A stretch of 64,000 nucleotides of DNA from Aquabacter spiritensis (lineage in GTDB: Bacteria > Pseudomonadota > Alphaproteobacteria > Rhizobiales > Xanthobacteraceae): assembly GCF_004346185.1 (NCBI RefSeq), contig NZ_SMAI01000014.1:62001-126000 (forward strand). The letters run 5' to 3'. The first letter of the stretch is position 1. Every line of letters begins with the position of its first letter. The position numbers and the translations under genes are program-made. Under the pieces are notes generated by a model. It was not told the origin of the DNA. It was given only the letters and a program-made list of their open reading frames with translations, and did no database searches. This document shows, one piece after another, positions 49,175 through 57,592 of the stretch.

Positions 49175-50194
49175 GTGCAGCATACGGGACTTCCGTTCGA
49201 CGACATCCGTCATCTCGTCGCCACCATGCCCGGCCCGGACGTTCTGGCCCGGGCGGCGGCGCTGGAGCGCCAGGGCGCCCTGCTGAAGCCGCCCGGCGCG
49301 CTGGGGCGGCTCGAAGAGATCGCGGTCCATCTCGCGGCCTGGCAGGGCAAGGCGCGCCCGACCGCGGACCGCCCGATGGTCGCGGTGTTCGCCGGGACGC
49401 ACGGCGTCAGCGCGCGCGGCGTCTCGCCATATCCCGCCTCCGTGACCAAGGAGATGATGGCCGCCTTCACCGCGGGGCGTGCCGCCATCAACCAGATCTG
49501 CTCCACCTTCGAGGCCGGCCTCCGGGTGTTCGACCTCGCGCTCGACTTGCCGACCGGGGACATCGTGGAGGAGGCTGCGCTCGACGAACGCGCGTGTGCG
49601 GCCACCATGGCGTTCGGCATGCAGGCGATCGCCGGCGGGACGGACGTTCTCGTCCTCGGCGAAATGGGCATCGGCAACACCACGGTCGCCGCCGCGCTCT
49701 GCCATGGCCTCTATGGTGGCGCCGCCGAGGATTGGGTGGGGGCGGGCACCGGCGCCACGGGCGATGTGCTCGCGCGGAAGATCGACGCGGTGCGCGCCGC
49801 GGTCGCGCTTCACAAGCCGTCGCTCGGCGATCCGCTCGAAGCGCTGCGCCGGCTCGGCGGCCGCGAACTGGCGGCGATCGCCGGCGCCGTCCTGTCGGCG
49901 CGGCACGAGCGGGTTCCGGTGGTGCTCGACGGCTATGTCGTGACGGCGGCGGCGGCTGTCCTGCACGCCCTGGAGCCGTCCGCGCTCGATCATTGCCTCG
50001 CCGGCCACGTCTCCGCGGAGCGCGGCCACCGGCTGGTTCTGGAGAAGATCGGGCTGTCGCCGCTGCTCGATCTCGGCATGCGCCTCGGCGAAGGCACGGG
50101 CGGCGGGCTCGCGCTCGGCATCGTCAAGGCGGCCGTCGCCTGCCACAAAGGGATGGCGACTTTTGCGGAGGCGGGGGTTTCCGGCGCGGGCTGA
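49175..50194 (+). CDS. cobT: Nicotinate-nucleotide-dimethylbenzimidazole phosphoribosyltransferase
   Basis: 339 residues, CobT of the nucleotide-loop assembly of cobalamin. Family segments: KPPGALGRLEEIAVHLAAWQG at the start, VAVFAGTHGV, EMGIGNTTVAAAL, and the catalytic Glu in MRLGEGTGGGLAL near the end. The start is GTG at 49175, seven bases after the pump stop, which implies a shared transcript although the functions are unrelated. No cobalamin riboswitch is visible here. Confidence 0.95.
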   Translation: MQHTGLPFDDIRHLVATMPGPDVLARAAALERQGALLKPPGALGRLEEIAVHLAAWQGKARPTADRPMVAVFAGTHGVSARGVSPYPASVTKEMMAAFTAGRAAINQICSTFEAGLRVFDLALDLPTGDIVEEAALDERACAATMAFGMQAIAGGTDVLVLGEMGIGNTTVAAALCHGLYGGAAEDWVGAGTGATGDVLARKIDAVRAAVALHKPSLGDPLEALRRLGGRELAAIAGAVLSARHERVPVVLDGYVVTAAAAVLHALEPSALDHCLAGHVSAERGHRLVLEKIGLSPLLDLGMRLGEGTGGGLALGIVKAAVACHKGMATFAEAGVSGAG

Positions 50195-50200
50195 GCGCGG

Positions 50201-50914
50201 TCAGGCCTCGGTGTTTTCCCCGCGGCCGGGACGGCGCTTGAGATAAGGATAGCGCTCGGCGAAGGCGCCGAAATAGCCGAGATTGCGCACCGTGGGCGAG
50301 CGCTTGAGCCCGGTGCGGTCGCCGATCCCGGTGCCGAACAGCCGATCCGCCACCCCGGTCGTGATGCCGAAATTGCGGTTCTCGTCGAGATAATGGTGCA
50401 AAGCGTGCGCCTGCCGCCGCGTGGAAAAATAGCGCGACGCCATCTCGCCATCCATGTGGCAGGAGAAGTGCACCACCTCGTAGAATGCGAACAGAAGCAG
50501 GCTGACGGCGAGGACCGGCGGCACGGATGCGGGCTCCACCAGCCAGGCGCCGCCGCCGAGCACGGCGACGAGGAACAGCGCCGATGCGGGATGGGCGAGG
50601 ATCACCGTGGTGTCCTTCGGCTCCATATGGTGGGCGTAATGCACCCGGTTCCAGATCTGCGCCAGAATCGGATTCTTGGCGAATTCGAGCAGGTGCAGGA
50701 GATATTTGTGCACCACGAATTCGACGAAGGGCAGCAGCGCCACCCCGACGGCCGCCGACACCAAAGTCGTGAGCAGCCCGGCGGTGAGGAACGAATAGGT
50801 GAACAGGACCACCGCCAGCACGGCATAAAGCAGCACCGCGCCGCGCGCATCGGGATGGCGCATCACGCGGACCGTGTCGCGCGCCATGGCGCGGGCTTCG
50901 CCGATCAAAGTCAT
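50201..50914 (-). CDS. Fatty acid hydroxylase / sterol desaturase family protein
   Basis: 237-residue membrane protein of the diiron hydroxylase superfamily. The histidine clusters HKYLLH, HYAHH, HFSCH and HALHH supply the iron ligands, between four hydrophobic segments. Related proteins hydroxylate or desaturate fatty acids, sterols or carotenoids. Substrate not determined. It converges on cobT with only six bases between. Confidence 0.88.
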   Translation of the reverse strand: MTLIGEARAMARDTVRVMRHPDARGAVLLYAVLAVVLFTYSFLTAGLLTTLVSAAVGVALLPFVEFVVHKYLLHLLEFAKNPILAQIWNRVHYAHHMEPKDTTVILAHPASALFLVAVLGGGAWLVEPASVPPVLAVSLLLFAFYEVVHFSCHMDGEMASRYFSTRRQAHALHHYLDENRNFGITTGVADRLFGTGIGDRTGLKRSPTVRNLGYFGAFAERYPYLKRRPGRGENTEA

Positions 50915-51053
50915 TCCGGCCCCGCCGCAGGAGAGGAGAGGCCAGATTTAGAGCGCCGGCGCCGGCAAGGGAACCCTGCGCATTGCCGCGCCCGCATGCG
51001 CGGCGCCGCGGCGACCCGCGCGCAGGGCACCGCCCCGGCGCACGGAACCCGCG

Positions 51054-52223
51054 CTACGGCTTCAGCACCACTTTGATGCAGCCGTCCTGCTTGTCCCGGA
51101 ACGTCTTGTAGAGTTCGGGTCCGTCTTCGAGTCCGGCGCGATGGGTGATGACGAAGGAGGGATCGATCTCCCCCGTCTCGATTCGCGTCATCAGGCTTTG
51201 CAGATAGCGCTGCACCGGGGTCTGGGCCATGCGGAAAGTGAGGCCGCGATTGATCGCAGATCCCATCGGCACCTTGTCGATGAAGCCGCCATAGACGCCG
51301 ACCACCGAGACCGTGCCGAAATTCCGGCAGCATTGGATCGCCTGGCGCAGCACATGCGGCCGGTCGGTGCCCATGAAGGTCGCGGTCTTGATTCGATCGA
51401 TCATGGCATAGGCCGATGAGCGCGGCTCGGCCTCGGTTCCGACGGCGTCGATACAGGCATCCGCGCCGCGGCCGTTCGTGAGATCGCGGATCCGCTCGTA
51501 AATATCCTCCTCCAGGAAATCCAGCGTCAGCGCGCCGGCCGCGTGGGCCAAGGCGAGGCGCTCGGGGACGGTATCGATGGCGATCACGCGCGCGGCGCCC
51601 AGCAGGAAGGCGCTGCGAATCGCCATCTGCCCGACCGGCCCGCAGCCCCAGATCGCGATCGTGTCGCCCGGCTGGATGTCGCAGAATTCCGCCGCCATGT
51701 AGCCGGTGGGAAAAATGTCGGACAGGAACAGGACCTGCTCGTCGGTGAGGCCCTCGGGCACCTTGATATGGCCGGTGTCGGCGAACGGCACGCGCAGATA
51801 TTCCGCCTGGCCGCCGGCATAGCCGCCGAGAATGTGCGAATAGCCGAACAGTCCGGCGGGCGAATAGCCCCACATCTTCTCCGCCACCGCCTTGTTCGGA
51901 TTGGACCGTTCGCACCCCGAGAAGAAGCCGCGCTTGCAGAAGAAGCAGTCGCCGCAGGCGATGGTGAAGGGAATCACCACGCGATCGCCGACCTTCAGCG
52001 TGCTGGTCTCACGGCCGACCTCGACGACTTCGCCCATGGTCTCGTGCCCGAGCACGTCGCCATGCTCCATCCCCGGAATGATGCCGCCATAGATATGGAG
52101 ATCCGAGCCGCAGATCGCGCAGGCGGTCACCTTGATGATGGCGTCTTTGCCATCCTCGATCTTGGGATCTGGCACGCTCTCGCAGCGGATGTCGCCCTTG
52201 CCGTGCCAGGTGAGCGCTTTCAT
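51054..52223 (-). CDS. Zinc-dependent alcohol dehydrogenase, formaldehyde-dehydrogenase type
   Basis: 389 residues of the medium-chain dehydrogenase family, close to glutathione-independent formaldehyde dehydrogenases. Catalytic zinc ligands lie in CAICGSDLH and [12 protein letters not shown], the structural zinc in [15 protein letters not shown], and the NAD-binding [13 protein letters not shown] follows. GGAGG precedes the ATG. Substrates could be formaldehyde, other aldehydes or polyols; the gene stands alone. Confidence 0.93.
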   Translation of the reverse strand: MKALTWHGKGDIRCESVPDPKIEDGKDAIIKVTACAICGSDLHIYGGIIPGMEHGDVLGHETMGEVVEVGRETSTLKVGDRVVIPFTIACGDCFFCKRGFFSGCERSNPNKAVAEKMWGYSPAGLFGYSHILGGYAGGQAEYLRVPFADTGHIKVPEGLTDEQVLFLSDIFPTGYMAAEFCDIQPGDTIAIWGCGPVGQMAIRSAFLLGAARVIAIDTVPERLALAHAAGALTLDFLEEDIYERIRDLTNGRGADACIDAVGTEAEPRSSAYAMIDRIKTATFMGTDRPHVLRQAIQCCRNFGTVSVVGVYGGFIDKVPMGSAINRGLTFRMAQTPVQRYLQSLMTRIETGEIDPSFVITHRAGLEDGPELYKTFRDKQDGCIKVVLKP

Positions 52224-52365
52224 CGGGGACCTCCTTCGGGTCTTGGGCGGGGCAGTCGAGCCTGTCGGCCCACCCTCTGCCCTGCGCTAACCCGGGATAT
52301 CCCAGCTGGTTCCGGAAGCCGGCGTTCGCTTCAGTCCGTGCAGTGGGGACCCGCCGCGCCCGCCC

Positions 52366-53052
52366 TCAGTCCACCAGCGCGCAGCCGCGCGTCGTCGCGC
52401 AGCGGTTTCCGCCGCGCGCCCGGCCGCAGACACGGGGATTGTGGCTGGCCTTCGGACAACTGCCGACCATCCGGACCAGATCGACGGGGGATTGCGCGCC
52501 CATCTTGTGAAGGAGATTGATCCGGTGGCCCTCCACCGCCTTGACGCTGAGCTTCAGCTCCCAGGCGGCGAGCTTGTTGGGAAGGCCGCGCAGCATGCAT
52601 TCCAGCACCGATTGCTCGCGCTCGGTGAGCATTTCGAGCTTGGCCCGGATGCTGTCGCAGATCTGCTCGCAGGCATAGTTCTGCGCATCCCAGCGGATCC
52701 AGTGCTGGATCAGCTGCAAGAGGATCGTGTCGTTGACGGGCTTTTCCAGGAAGTCGCGCGCGCCGGCATGCAGGGCGCGCACCGCCATCACCACATCGGC
52801 ATGGCCGCTGATCATGACCACGGGCATGGTCCAGCCGAGCTTGTTCACCTGTTCGAGCACGTCGAGGCCATTAATGCCCGGCAGCCGGACGTCGAGCAGG
52901 ACGCAGGCGGGCCGGTTGATCTCCCGCAGGTCCAGGAACGCCTGGGGATGCTGGAACAGTTCGGTCTTCAGCCCGACCGATCGGAAGAGCGCCGCGAGCG
53001 AGGCGTTGAGGCCGGGATCATCGTCGACGATATAGACGACCGGCTCACGCAT
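52366..53052 (-). CDS. Response regulator, FixJ/LuxR type
   Basis: 228 residues from the ATG at 53052: receiver domain MREPVVYIVDDDP with phospho-acceptor Asp in LLDVRLPGING, the conserved MISGH and EKPV. A LuxR-type helix-turn-helix follows (LTEREQSVLECMLRGLPNKLAAWELKL, KAVEGHRINLLHKMG). The C-terminal about 30 residues carry four cysteines (SCP, VCG, RCA, GCA), not usual in FixJ. In-frame ATGs at 53076 and 53091 lie in the 15-bp repeat and could serve as alternative starts. The preceding kinase gene overlaps it by 8 bases. Confidence 0.92.
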   Translation of the reverse strand: MREPVVYIVDDDPGLNASLAALFRSVGLKTELFQHPQAFLDLREINRPACVLLDVRLPGINGLDVLEQVNKLGWTMPVVMISGHADVVMAVRALHAGARDFLEKPVNDTILLQLIQHWIRWDAQNYACEQICDSIRAKLEMLTEREQSVLECMLRGLPNKLAAWELKLSVKAVEGHRINLLHKMGAQSPVDLVRMVGSCPKASHNPRVCGRARGGNRCATTRGCALVD

Positions 53053-54226
53053 GGCGGCCGTGTCCCTCTCGGCCATGTCCCTCTCGGCCATGTTCCTCGC
53101 GGCCAGGTTCCTCGCGCCGGCAGGGCAGGCGGATGGTGAAGCGGGCGCCCCTGCCGTCCACGGGGGCAGCTTCGATGCTGCCGCCGAGCCGCTGCGCCAA
53201 AGTGCGCGCGATCGACAGGCCGAGGCCCGAGCCGTTGACCTTGGTGGTGATGAAGGGATCGAAGATCCGCTCCCCGAGGTCGGTCGGCAGGCCGATGCCG
53301 GTATCGCGGACGTCGACCCGCACCACCGACTCGCCCTCGCGCGCGGTCTGGAGGTTCAGCCGGCGGAGCGTGGCGGGCTGGTGCGACATGGACTGGATGG
53401 CGTTGGTGACGAGGTTGAGGATGATCTGCTGCAGGATGATCTGATCGCCCTGGACGGGCGGCAGGTTGGTGGCGAGGTCCAGCTTGAAGTCGATGCCTTG
53501 TTCGCGCATCGCCGGCTCCGCGAAGCCGAGCACGACCTTGACCGCCGCATTGACGTTGGCGTCCGTGGAGGGCTGGGGCGTGCCGCGCAGGAACGTGCGC
53601 AGGCTCTTGATGACGTCGCCCGCCCGGGCGGCCTCGGCGCCGATATTGAGCAGGACCTCTTCCAGTTCGCCGGCGCGGATGGCGCGGCCCGAAAGCGTGC
53701 GCCGGGCCGCGCCGGCAAAATTCACGATCGCTCCGAGCGGCTGATTGATTTCATGGGCGAGCGCCATCGCCATCTCGCCCAGGGCGGCCTGCCGGTCGGC
53801 GCGGAGCAATTCCTCTACAAGGACCTCGGTGGAGCGCTGGGATTCGCGCCAGGCGGTCTCGTCGATGAAAGCGAGCGCGTGCAGCGTGCCCAGGCGCCGC
53901 GGCGGGCGGAGGTCGATGAAGAAGCGCCGGACGCGCAAGGTCTGCGGCGAGCAGCCGGGCAGGACGCGGACCAGCTCGAACTCATCGCCCTGGCTCGGGA
54001 CCGGGGAGAGCAGGGCGCCGATGTCCGAGGGACTGAACGCGAGCCGCTCAAGCAGATGGCGGATCGCCATGCCGCCCACGGCGGACGAGCGCAACTGAAA
54101 CAGCCGGCCGAAGGCGTGATTGGTCGAATGGACGTGGCCGCGTGCAACCGTGACGAGCCCCTCGGGGAAATTGGCGAGGATCGGACCGACGGCGTCCAGG
54201 ACCGACGGCGCCGAGGGCTGCATCAT
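53045..54226 (-). CDS. Sensor histidine kinase, FixL-like, cytosolic
   Basis: 393 residues from the ATG at 54226. The N-terminal PAS-like sensor region carries no predicted membrane helix. The dimerisation domain has H-box ALAHEINQPLGAIVNFA, and the ATPase domain has LNLVTNAIQSM (N box), DTGIGLP (G1) and GSGLGLSIA (G2). The ATG at 54298 is an alternative, but the extra residues contain a palindrome and AT-rich codons. The tail (GREGHGR repeats) comes from the minisatellite. It phosphorylates the adjacent FixJ-like regulator. The sensed signal is unknown. Confidence 0.92.
   Translation of the reverse strand: MMQPSAPSVLDAVGPILANFPEGLVTVARGHVHSTNHAFGRLFQLRSSAVGGMAIRHLLERLAFSPSDIGALLSPVPSQGDEFELVRVLPGCSPQTLRVRRFFIDLRPPRRLGTLHALAFIDETAWRESQRSTEVLVEELLRADRQAALGEMAMALAHEINQPLGAIVNFAGAARRTLSGRAIRAGELEEVLLNIGAEAARAGDVIKSLRTFLRGTPQPSTDANVNAAVKVVLGFAEPAMREQGIDFKLDLATNLPPVQGDQIILQQIILNLVTNAIQSMSHQPATLRRLNLQTAREGESVVRVDVRDTGIGLPTDLGERIFDPFITTKVNGSGLGLSIARTLAQRLGGSIEAAPVDGRGARFTIRLPCRREEPGREEHGREGHGREGHGRHA
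53056..53115. repeat. Minisatellite, four copies of a 15-bp unit at a kinase/regulator gene junction
   Basis: Consensus on the plus strand ggccatgtccctctc; copies at 53056-53070, 53071-53085, 53086-53100 and 53101-53115 with a few base changes. It encodes a repeated five-residue block rich in Gly, Arg, Glu and His in the kinase tail and offers repeated in-frame MAERD starts for the regulator. A 15-bp unit preserves both frames, so copy changes are tolerated. Confidence 0.8.
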
Positions 54227-54245
54227 TCCCCTCTGCGGCGCGCGG

Positions 54246-54263
54246 CGTGAAGAAATATTCACG
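54246..54263. promoter_or_regulatory. Palindrome at the kinase promoter
   Basis: CGTGAA-GAAATA-TTCACG, 6-bp arms with a 6-base spacer, lies just ahead of the preferred kinase start. It is a good operator candidate for self-regulation or for regulation of the neighbouring gas vesicle cluster. Confidence 0.5.
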
Positions 54264-54504
54264 TGGGCGGTATTGTTTGATGGGGTAAACGGTTCCATTT
54301 CGGCATCCGTCTATGGCACGCAAAATAAGTTAGCGGGTACGATATGAAGTTATCGTTCTGTATATTTTATGACATTTTGTTCATTTTTGCAATAAAAATC
54401 CTGAGAAAAATCAATGATACTATATAAAGTAAACTTATAAGCGATCTGCGCACTCGGATACCGCGAAAAATACTTTAGTCTTCATAATAGATAGTTTGTA
54501 TAAA
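54264..54504. other. AT-rich intergenic region
   Basis: About 240 bases, among the most AT-rich in the window (mostly A/T runs between 54320 and 54500) in a GC-rich genome. No coding signal. It and 55711-55760 were one continuous stretch before the IS landed. It probably holds promoters for the kinase (leftward) and for gvpA (rightward). Confidence 0.5.
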
Positions 54505-55710
54505 GAGCGCTTTTCTGAAGTTGAGGCGTCCCGCCGGTTGACGTTTTCCGTCCGTTTTTTGCGCGCACGATCAGCCCCCGCCCGCCGATCCGCGCGACTT
54601 TCCCGAGCCTGGCGGCTCACTTTCGGTTCATTGGCTCCGATTTTGCCTCCATATCCTGATGTTGGACGCACCTCGCCCCTCAGGCCGCTCTGGCCTTGAT
54701 GAGAACGAGCGCCCGTTTGGCGTTGAGCGCGCAGGCGACAAGCTGCAGATGGCAGTGGTTGCGCGCCAGGCCGAGATAGCGGACCCGGGCCATGCCGTAC
54801 CAGTTCTTCAGAGTGGCGTTGGTGCGCTCGATGCCGGAGCGCACGCCGGCGGCGACCTTGTTCATCCATTTTTGCCAATTCGGCTGGGTCTTGCCCCGCC
54901 TCGCCTTGTAAGCGATCCGGTCCTTGATGCCTCGGTCCGCCAGTTCATCGCGCAACGCCTGGCTGTCATAGGCCTTGTCGGCGTAATAGGCTTCTTCGTT
55001 ACCCTGGATCAGCACCGCGCCCATCTGGCTGTCGTGCAAATCGGCCGAACTCATTTCCGCCTGGCGGATCAGCCCGCTCTCCTCATCGCCGGCAAGATGG
55101 GCCTTGTAGCCGAAATAGGTCTTGCCATGCTTGTGGGTGAAGCCTGCGTCGGGATCGCGCTCCGACACCTGGCCCTTGTCATAGTCCGGCTTGGCCACCG
55201 CCGCCGAGATGATGGTGGCGTCAACCAGCGTGCCGCGCTTGACCAGAAGGCCACGCCCGTCCAACTGCCTGTTCAACTCGGCCAGCAGCTGGTCTTGAAG
55301 CCCCAAATCGACCAACCTCTGGCGGAACCGCCAGATCGACATGTGGTCGGGTGTCTTCTGATCGAGCGGGAAACCGCAAAAGCGGCGGAACGACAGCCGG
55401 TCGGCCACCGCTTCTTCTGCCGCCGGATCGGACAGGCCATACCATTGCTGTAAAAGCGCAATCTTGAACATCGCGATCGGCGGGTAGCCGGGCGCACCCA
55501 GAGCATTGCCATGGATGTCCTTGAATAAAACCTCGAAAGCCGACCAATCGATAAGCTTCTGCACGTCTTCCAGAAACGCATTGCCGCCGCTCAGGTCGTT
55601 GACCAATGCATCGGCGAGCGAAGGTTGTGACAAGTTACGACGAGACATGGCCGAATCAATCCAAACTTTTCTCTATTGAATCATAGAGTTGGCGCTTTTG
55701 AAAAGCGCTC
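54505..55710 (-). mobile_element. IS5-family insertion sequence, 1206 bp
   Basis: Complete element. Terminal inverted repeats are GAGCGCTTTTCTGAAG (54505-54520) and its mate (complement of 55695-55710, GAGCGCTTTTCAAAAG), 14 of 16 bases alike. Both ends are flanked by ATAAA (54500-54504 and 55711-55715), a 5-bp target duplication. It contains one transposase gene on the minus strand. It sits in the AT-rich region between the sensor kinase and gvpA. Confidence 0.92.
54680..55648 (-). CDS. IS5-family transposase
   Basis: 322 residues, the size of IS5-group DDE transposases. N-terminal domain with SIWRFRQRLVDLGLQDQL, then catalytic-domain segments GTLVDATIISA (first Asp), YADKAYDSQALRDEL (second Asp) and the tail with GIERTNATLKNWYGMARVRYLG (catalytic Glu). 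The frame is intact, so it may be active. Confidence 0.95.
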   Translation of the reverse strand: MSRRNLSQPSLADALVNDLSGGNAFLEDVQKLIDWSAFEVLFKDIHGNALGAPGYPPIAMFKIALLQQWYGLSDPAAEEAVADRLSFRRFCGFPLDQKTPDHMSIWRFRQRLVDLGLQDQLLAELNRQLDGRGLLVKRGTLVDATIISAAVAKPDYDKGQVSERDPDAGFTHKHGKTYFGYKAHLAGDEESGLIRQAEMSSADLHDSQMGAVLIQGNEEAYYADKAYDSQALRDELADRGIKDRIAYKARRGKTQPNWQKWMNKVAAGVRSGIERTNATLKNWYGMARVRYLGLARNHCHLQLVACALNAKRALVLIKARAA

Positions 55711-56139
55711 ATAAATTATACTCTGACTGAATTGTATACTCAATATTGAATTCGATTGGGCGCGTCAACATGGTTTGTCGTCATGCGCTTGGCGGATACG
55801 GCGGATCCGCTCCGCCCAGTATGAGAGCGGCCGGTTTCTCCGATTTCCCTATCTCCAGGTTGAGCATATGATACCCCACACCTGTTTGATTTAAGTCGTC
55901 TTCGGTCCGCCGCCGGCCGAAAATGGACAACCAACACGGGCAATCCGCTGCATGGCAGGGGCACGCCCCATGCGGGCCCGGAATCTCCCTAGGTCGCCCC
56001 CGTATCGGCACGGCCCCGTGCAGGTGCTCCCCAGGCTTCGGGTGGGATCATCTGGCTTTCGATCAGCCTGCCATTCCGCCCACATTGCGGGGCCTGGCGG
56101 CGCCCAGGCGCATCCAGCATCCGTATTGAGGAGGTTCAA
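55711..56139 (+). promoter_or_regulatory. Leader region of gvpA
   Basis: 429 bases without a gene. The first 50 are AT-rich and carry TATACTC twice (55717-55723 and 55735-55741, 18 apart), a possible operator or promoter element. The rest is GC-rich with a hairpin GCACG/CGTGC near 56008-56021 and GCCTGG/CCAGGC at 56092-56109, about 30 bases before the start codon, which could stabilise the message. GAGGAGG lies before the gvpA ATG. Confidence 0.45.
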
Positions 56140-56352
56140 ATGGCCGTAGAGAAGATCAACGCGTCGAGCAGCCTCGCCGAAGTCGTGGATCGTATCCTCG
56201 ACAAGGGCGTGGTCGTCGACGCGTGGGTTCGCGTCTCCCTGGTCGGCATCGAGTTGCTGGCCGTCGAGGCCCGTGTCGTCGTCGCCGGTGTCGACACCTA
56301 TCTGAAGTATGCGGAAGCCGTTGGGCTCACCGCCGGCGCTCAGGCTGCCTGA
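56140..56352 (+). CDS. gvpA: Gas vesicle structural protein GvpA
   Basis: 70 residues of the very conserved ribbed-shell protein of gas vesicles: [42 protein letters not shown]. The amphipathic alpha-beta-beta-alpha unit assembles into the hollow shell, giving cells buoyancy. It is the first gene of the cluster and has a strong ribosome binding site. Downstream hairpins may keep its message more abundant than the accessory genes. Confidence 0.98.
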   Translation: MAVEKINASSSLAEVVDRILDKGVVVDAWVRVSLVGIELLAVEARVVVAGVDTYLKYAEAVGLTAGAQAA

Positions 56353-56359
56353 CGTCACG

Positions 56360-56382
56360 GGTCGGATCATTCAGATCCGACC
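56360..56382 (+). terminator. Hairpin after gvpA
   Basis: Perfect nine-base stem GGTCGGATC / GATCCGACC with loop ATTCA, beginning eight bases after the gvpA stop. No T-run, so it is more likely an attenuator or stabiliser of the gvpA message than a full terminator. Confidence 0.6.
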
Positions 56383-56658
56383 GGGGGGATTCGTTTCGGC
56401 TCGCGCCTCTCGGCGTGACCTTTCGGGGTGGGCTACCGCTCAGTGCGAAACGGGCTCCATTGCCCGATCCGATCAGCTTGCCCTGCAGGCTGATCGGTAG
56501 GCCTGCGATCCCGACCGGCGGCCCGCGCAGTCCGCTTCCGGCCGGCTTTATCCGCGCACCCGTCACCGCGCGCACCGAGCCTGCCGGCGGGCATCTCGTC
56601 GATGCGCATTCTCGTCCGTGAGGCGGCGAACTCACTTTTGGGCAAGGAGGATCAGAGC
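56383..56658 (+). other. Non-coding gap between gvpA and the GvpC-like gene
   Basis: Together with the hairpin above it leaves about 300 bases without a gene. A second hairpin, CCGATCAGC / GCTGATCGG with an 11-base loop, lies at 56469-56497. No promoter is evident. AAGGAGG ends nine bases before the next ATG. Confidence 0.5.
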
Positions 56659-57462
56659 ATGTCTTTGGCCGGCCAGATTTCCGATACCGTCACTGCCCTC
56701 GCTTCGACGCGCGCCGCGCGCCGCGAAGCGCTTTCGGGCATCCGCAGCGACACCGCGCGGCACCTCGGCGAGGCGCGCGCCGCCCACAGCCGGATGGCCA
56801 CCGCGCAGCAGCAGAGCCTGTCCGAGGCCCTGCGCAGCACGAAGCTGGCGACCGCCATTCTCCTCGGCGCGGCCGACGAGCAGATCGACGGCTACCGCAA
56901 GGAGCGCCTCAAGCAGGCCGCCATGCTCCGCCGCGACCTGTCCGACGGCGCCAACAGCCTGCGCAGCAAGACCAGCAAATGGATCGGCACGCAGTCGGCG
57001 ATGCGCCGCAAGCAGGCCGCCGACGACCTGCACCAGCGCCAGCGGGACCGCGATGCGCTCGCGAGCGATGTCCGCGCCCTCACGGAGCAGAATCTGTCCT
57101 TCCTCGCGGCCCTGACCAAGGACCGGCAGGAAGCTTCGGCGATCTGGATCGGCCGGAGCGTCACCGTCGCCGCGGCCGTTCCGGCCGCCCCGATCAAGGC
57201 CGAGCCGCCGGTGAAGGCCGAGGTCAAGTCCGATCCGGCGCCCGAGCCCGTCAAGGCCGAGCCCGTCAAGGTCGAGCCGGCCAAGGTCGAGCCGGCCAAG
57301 GAGCCGGCCAAGCCGGAGCCCGTCAAGGCCGAGCCGGTGAAGGCCGAAGCCGCGCCGGCGGCTGCCAAGCCCGAAGCGAAGCCCGACATGAAGGTCGAGG
57401 CGAAGCTGGAAGCCAAGCCGGTCCACAAGTCGGACAAGCCGGAACCCGGCAAGACCGTCTGA
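56659..57462 (+). CDS. GvpC-like gas vesicle helical protein
   Basis: 267 residues from the ATG at 56659. Residues 1-165 are helical, rich in Ala, Arg and Gln, with a loose repeat of roughly 30-34 residues (REALSGIRSD, QSLSEALRST, KQAAMLRRDL, then KQAADDLHQR). That fits the roughly 33-residue repeats of GvpC, which clamps the outside of the vesicle shell, and its position after gvpA matches gvpC. Residues about 175-267 are a low-complexity lysine/glutamate/proline/alanine tail of PVKAEP blocks. No signal peptide. Homology to GvpC is inferred from position and repeat pattern. Confidence 0.65.
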   Translation: MSLAGQISDTVTALASTRAARREALSGIRSDTARHLGEARAAHSRMATAQQQSLSEALRSTKLATAILLGAADEQIDGYRKERLKQAAMLRRDLSDGANSLRSKTSKWIGTQSAMRRKQAADDLHQRQRDRDALASDVRALTEQNLSFLAALTKDRQEASAIWIGRSVTVAAAVPAAPIKAEPPVKAEVKSDPAPEPVKAEPVKVEPAKVEPAKEPAKPEPVKAEPVKAEAAPAAAKPEAKPDMKVEAKLEAKPVHKSDKPEPGKTV

Positions 57463-57592
57463 TCGATCCGGACTCCCGGGGGCGTCGCGGCGGGTCCGAC
57501 CGGCGCACCCCGGGCGATCCGCCAGCACAAAGATGCCAGCACACCGTTGCCGGGAGGCCACCCGGACGCCGCGCAAGGATGAGGAATTCGGC

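Noticed and set aside
49100-49175. Cobalamin riboswitch ahead of cobT
   Set aside because: Only seven bases separate the pump stop and cobT, with no B12-box-like sequence.
47131-49206. 691-codon minus-strand frame over the RND pump
   Set aside because: Antisense of a well conserved pump; composition is shadow-like.
56383-56621. Short frames after gvpA
   Set aside because: Overlapping frames with no start signal; the region is better explained by hairpins.
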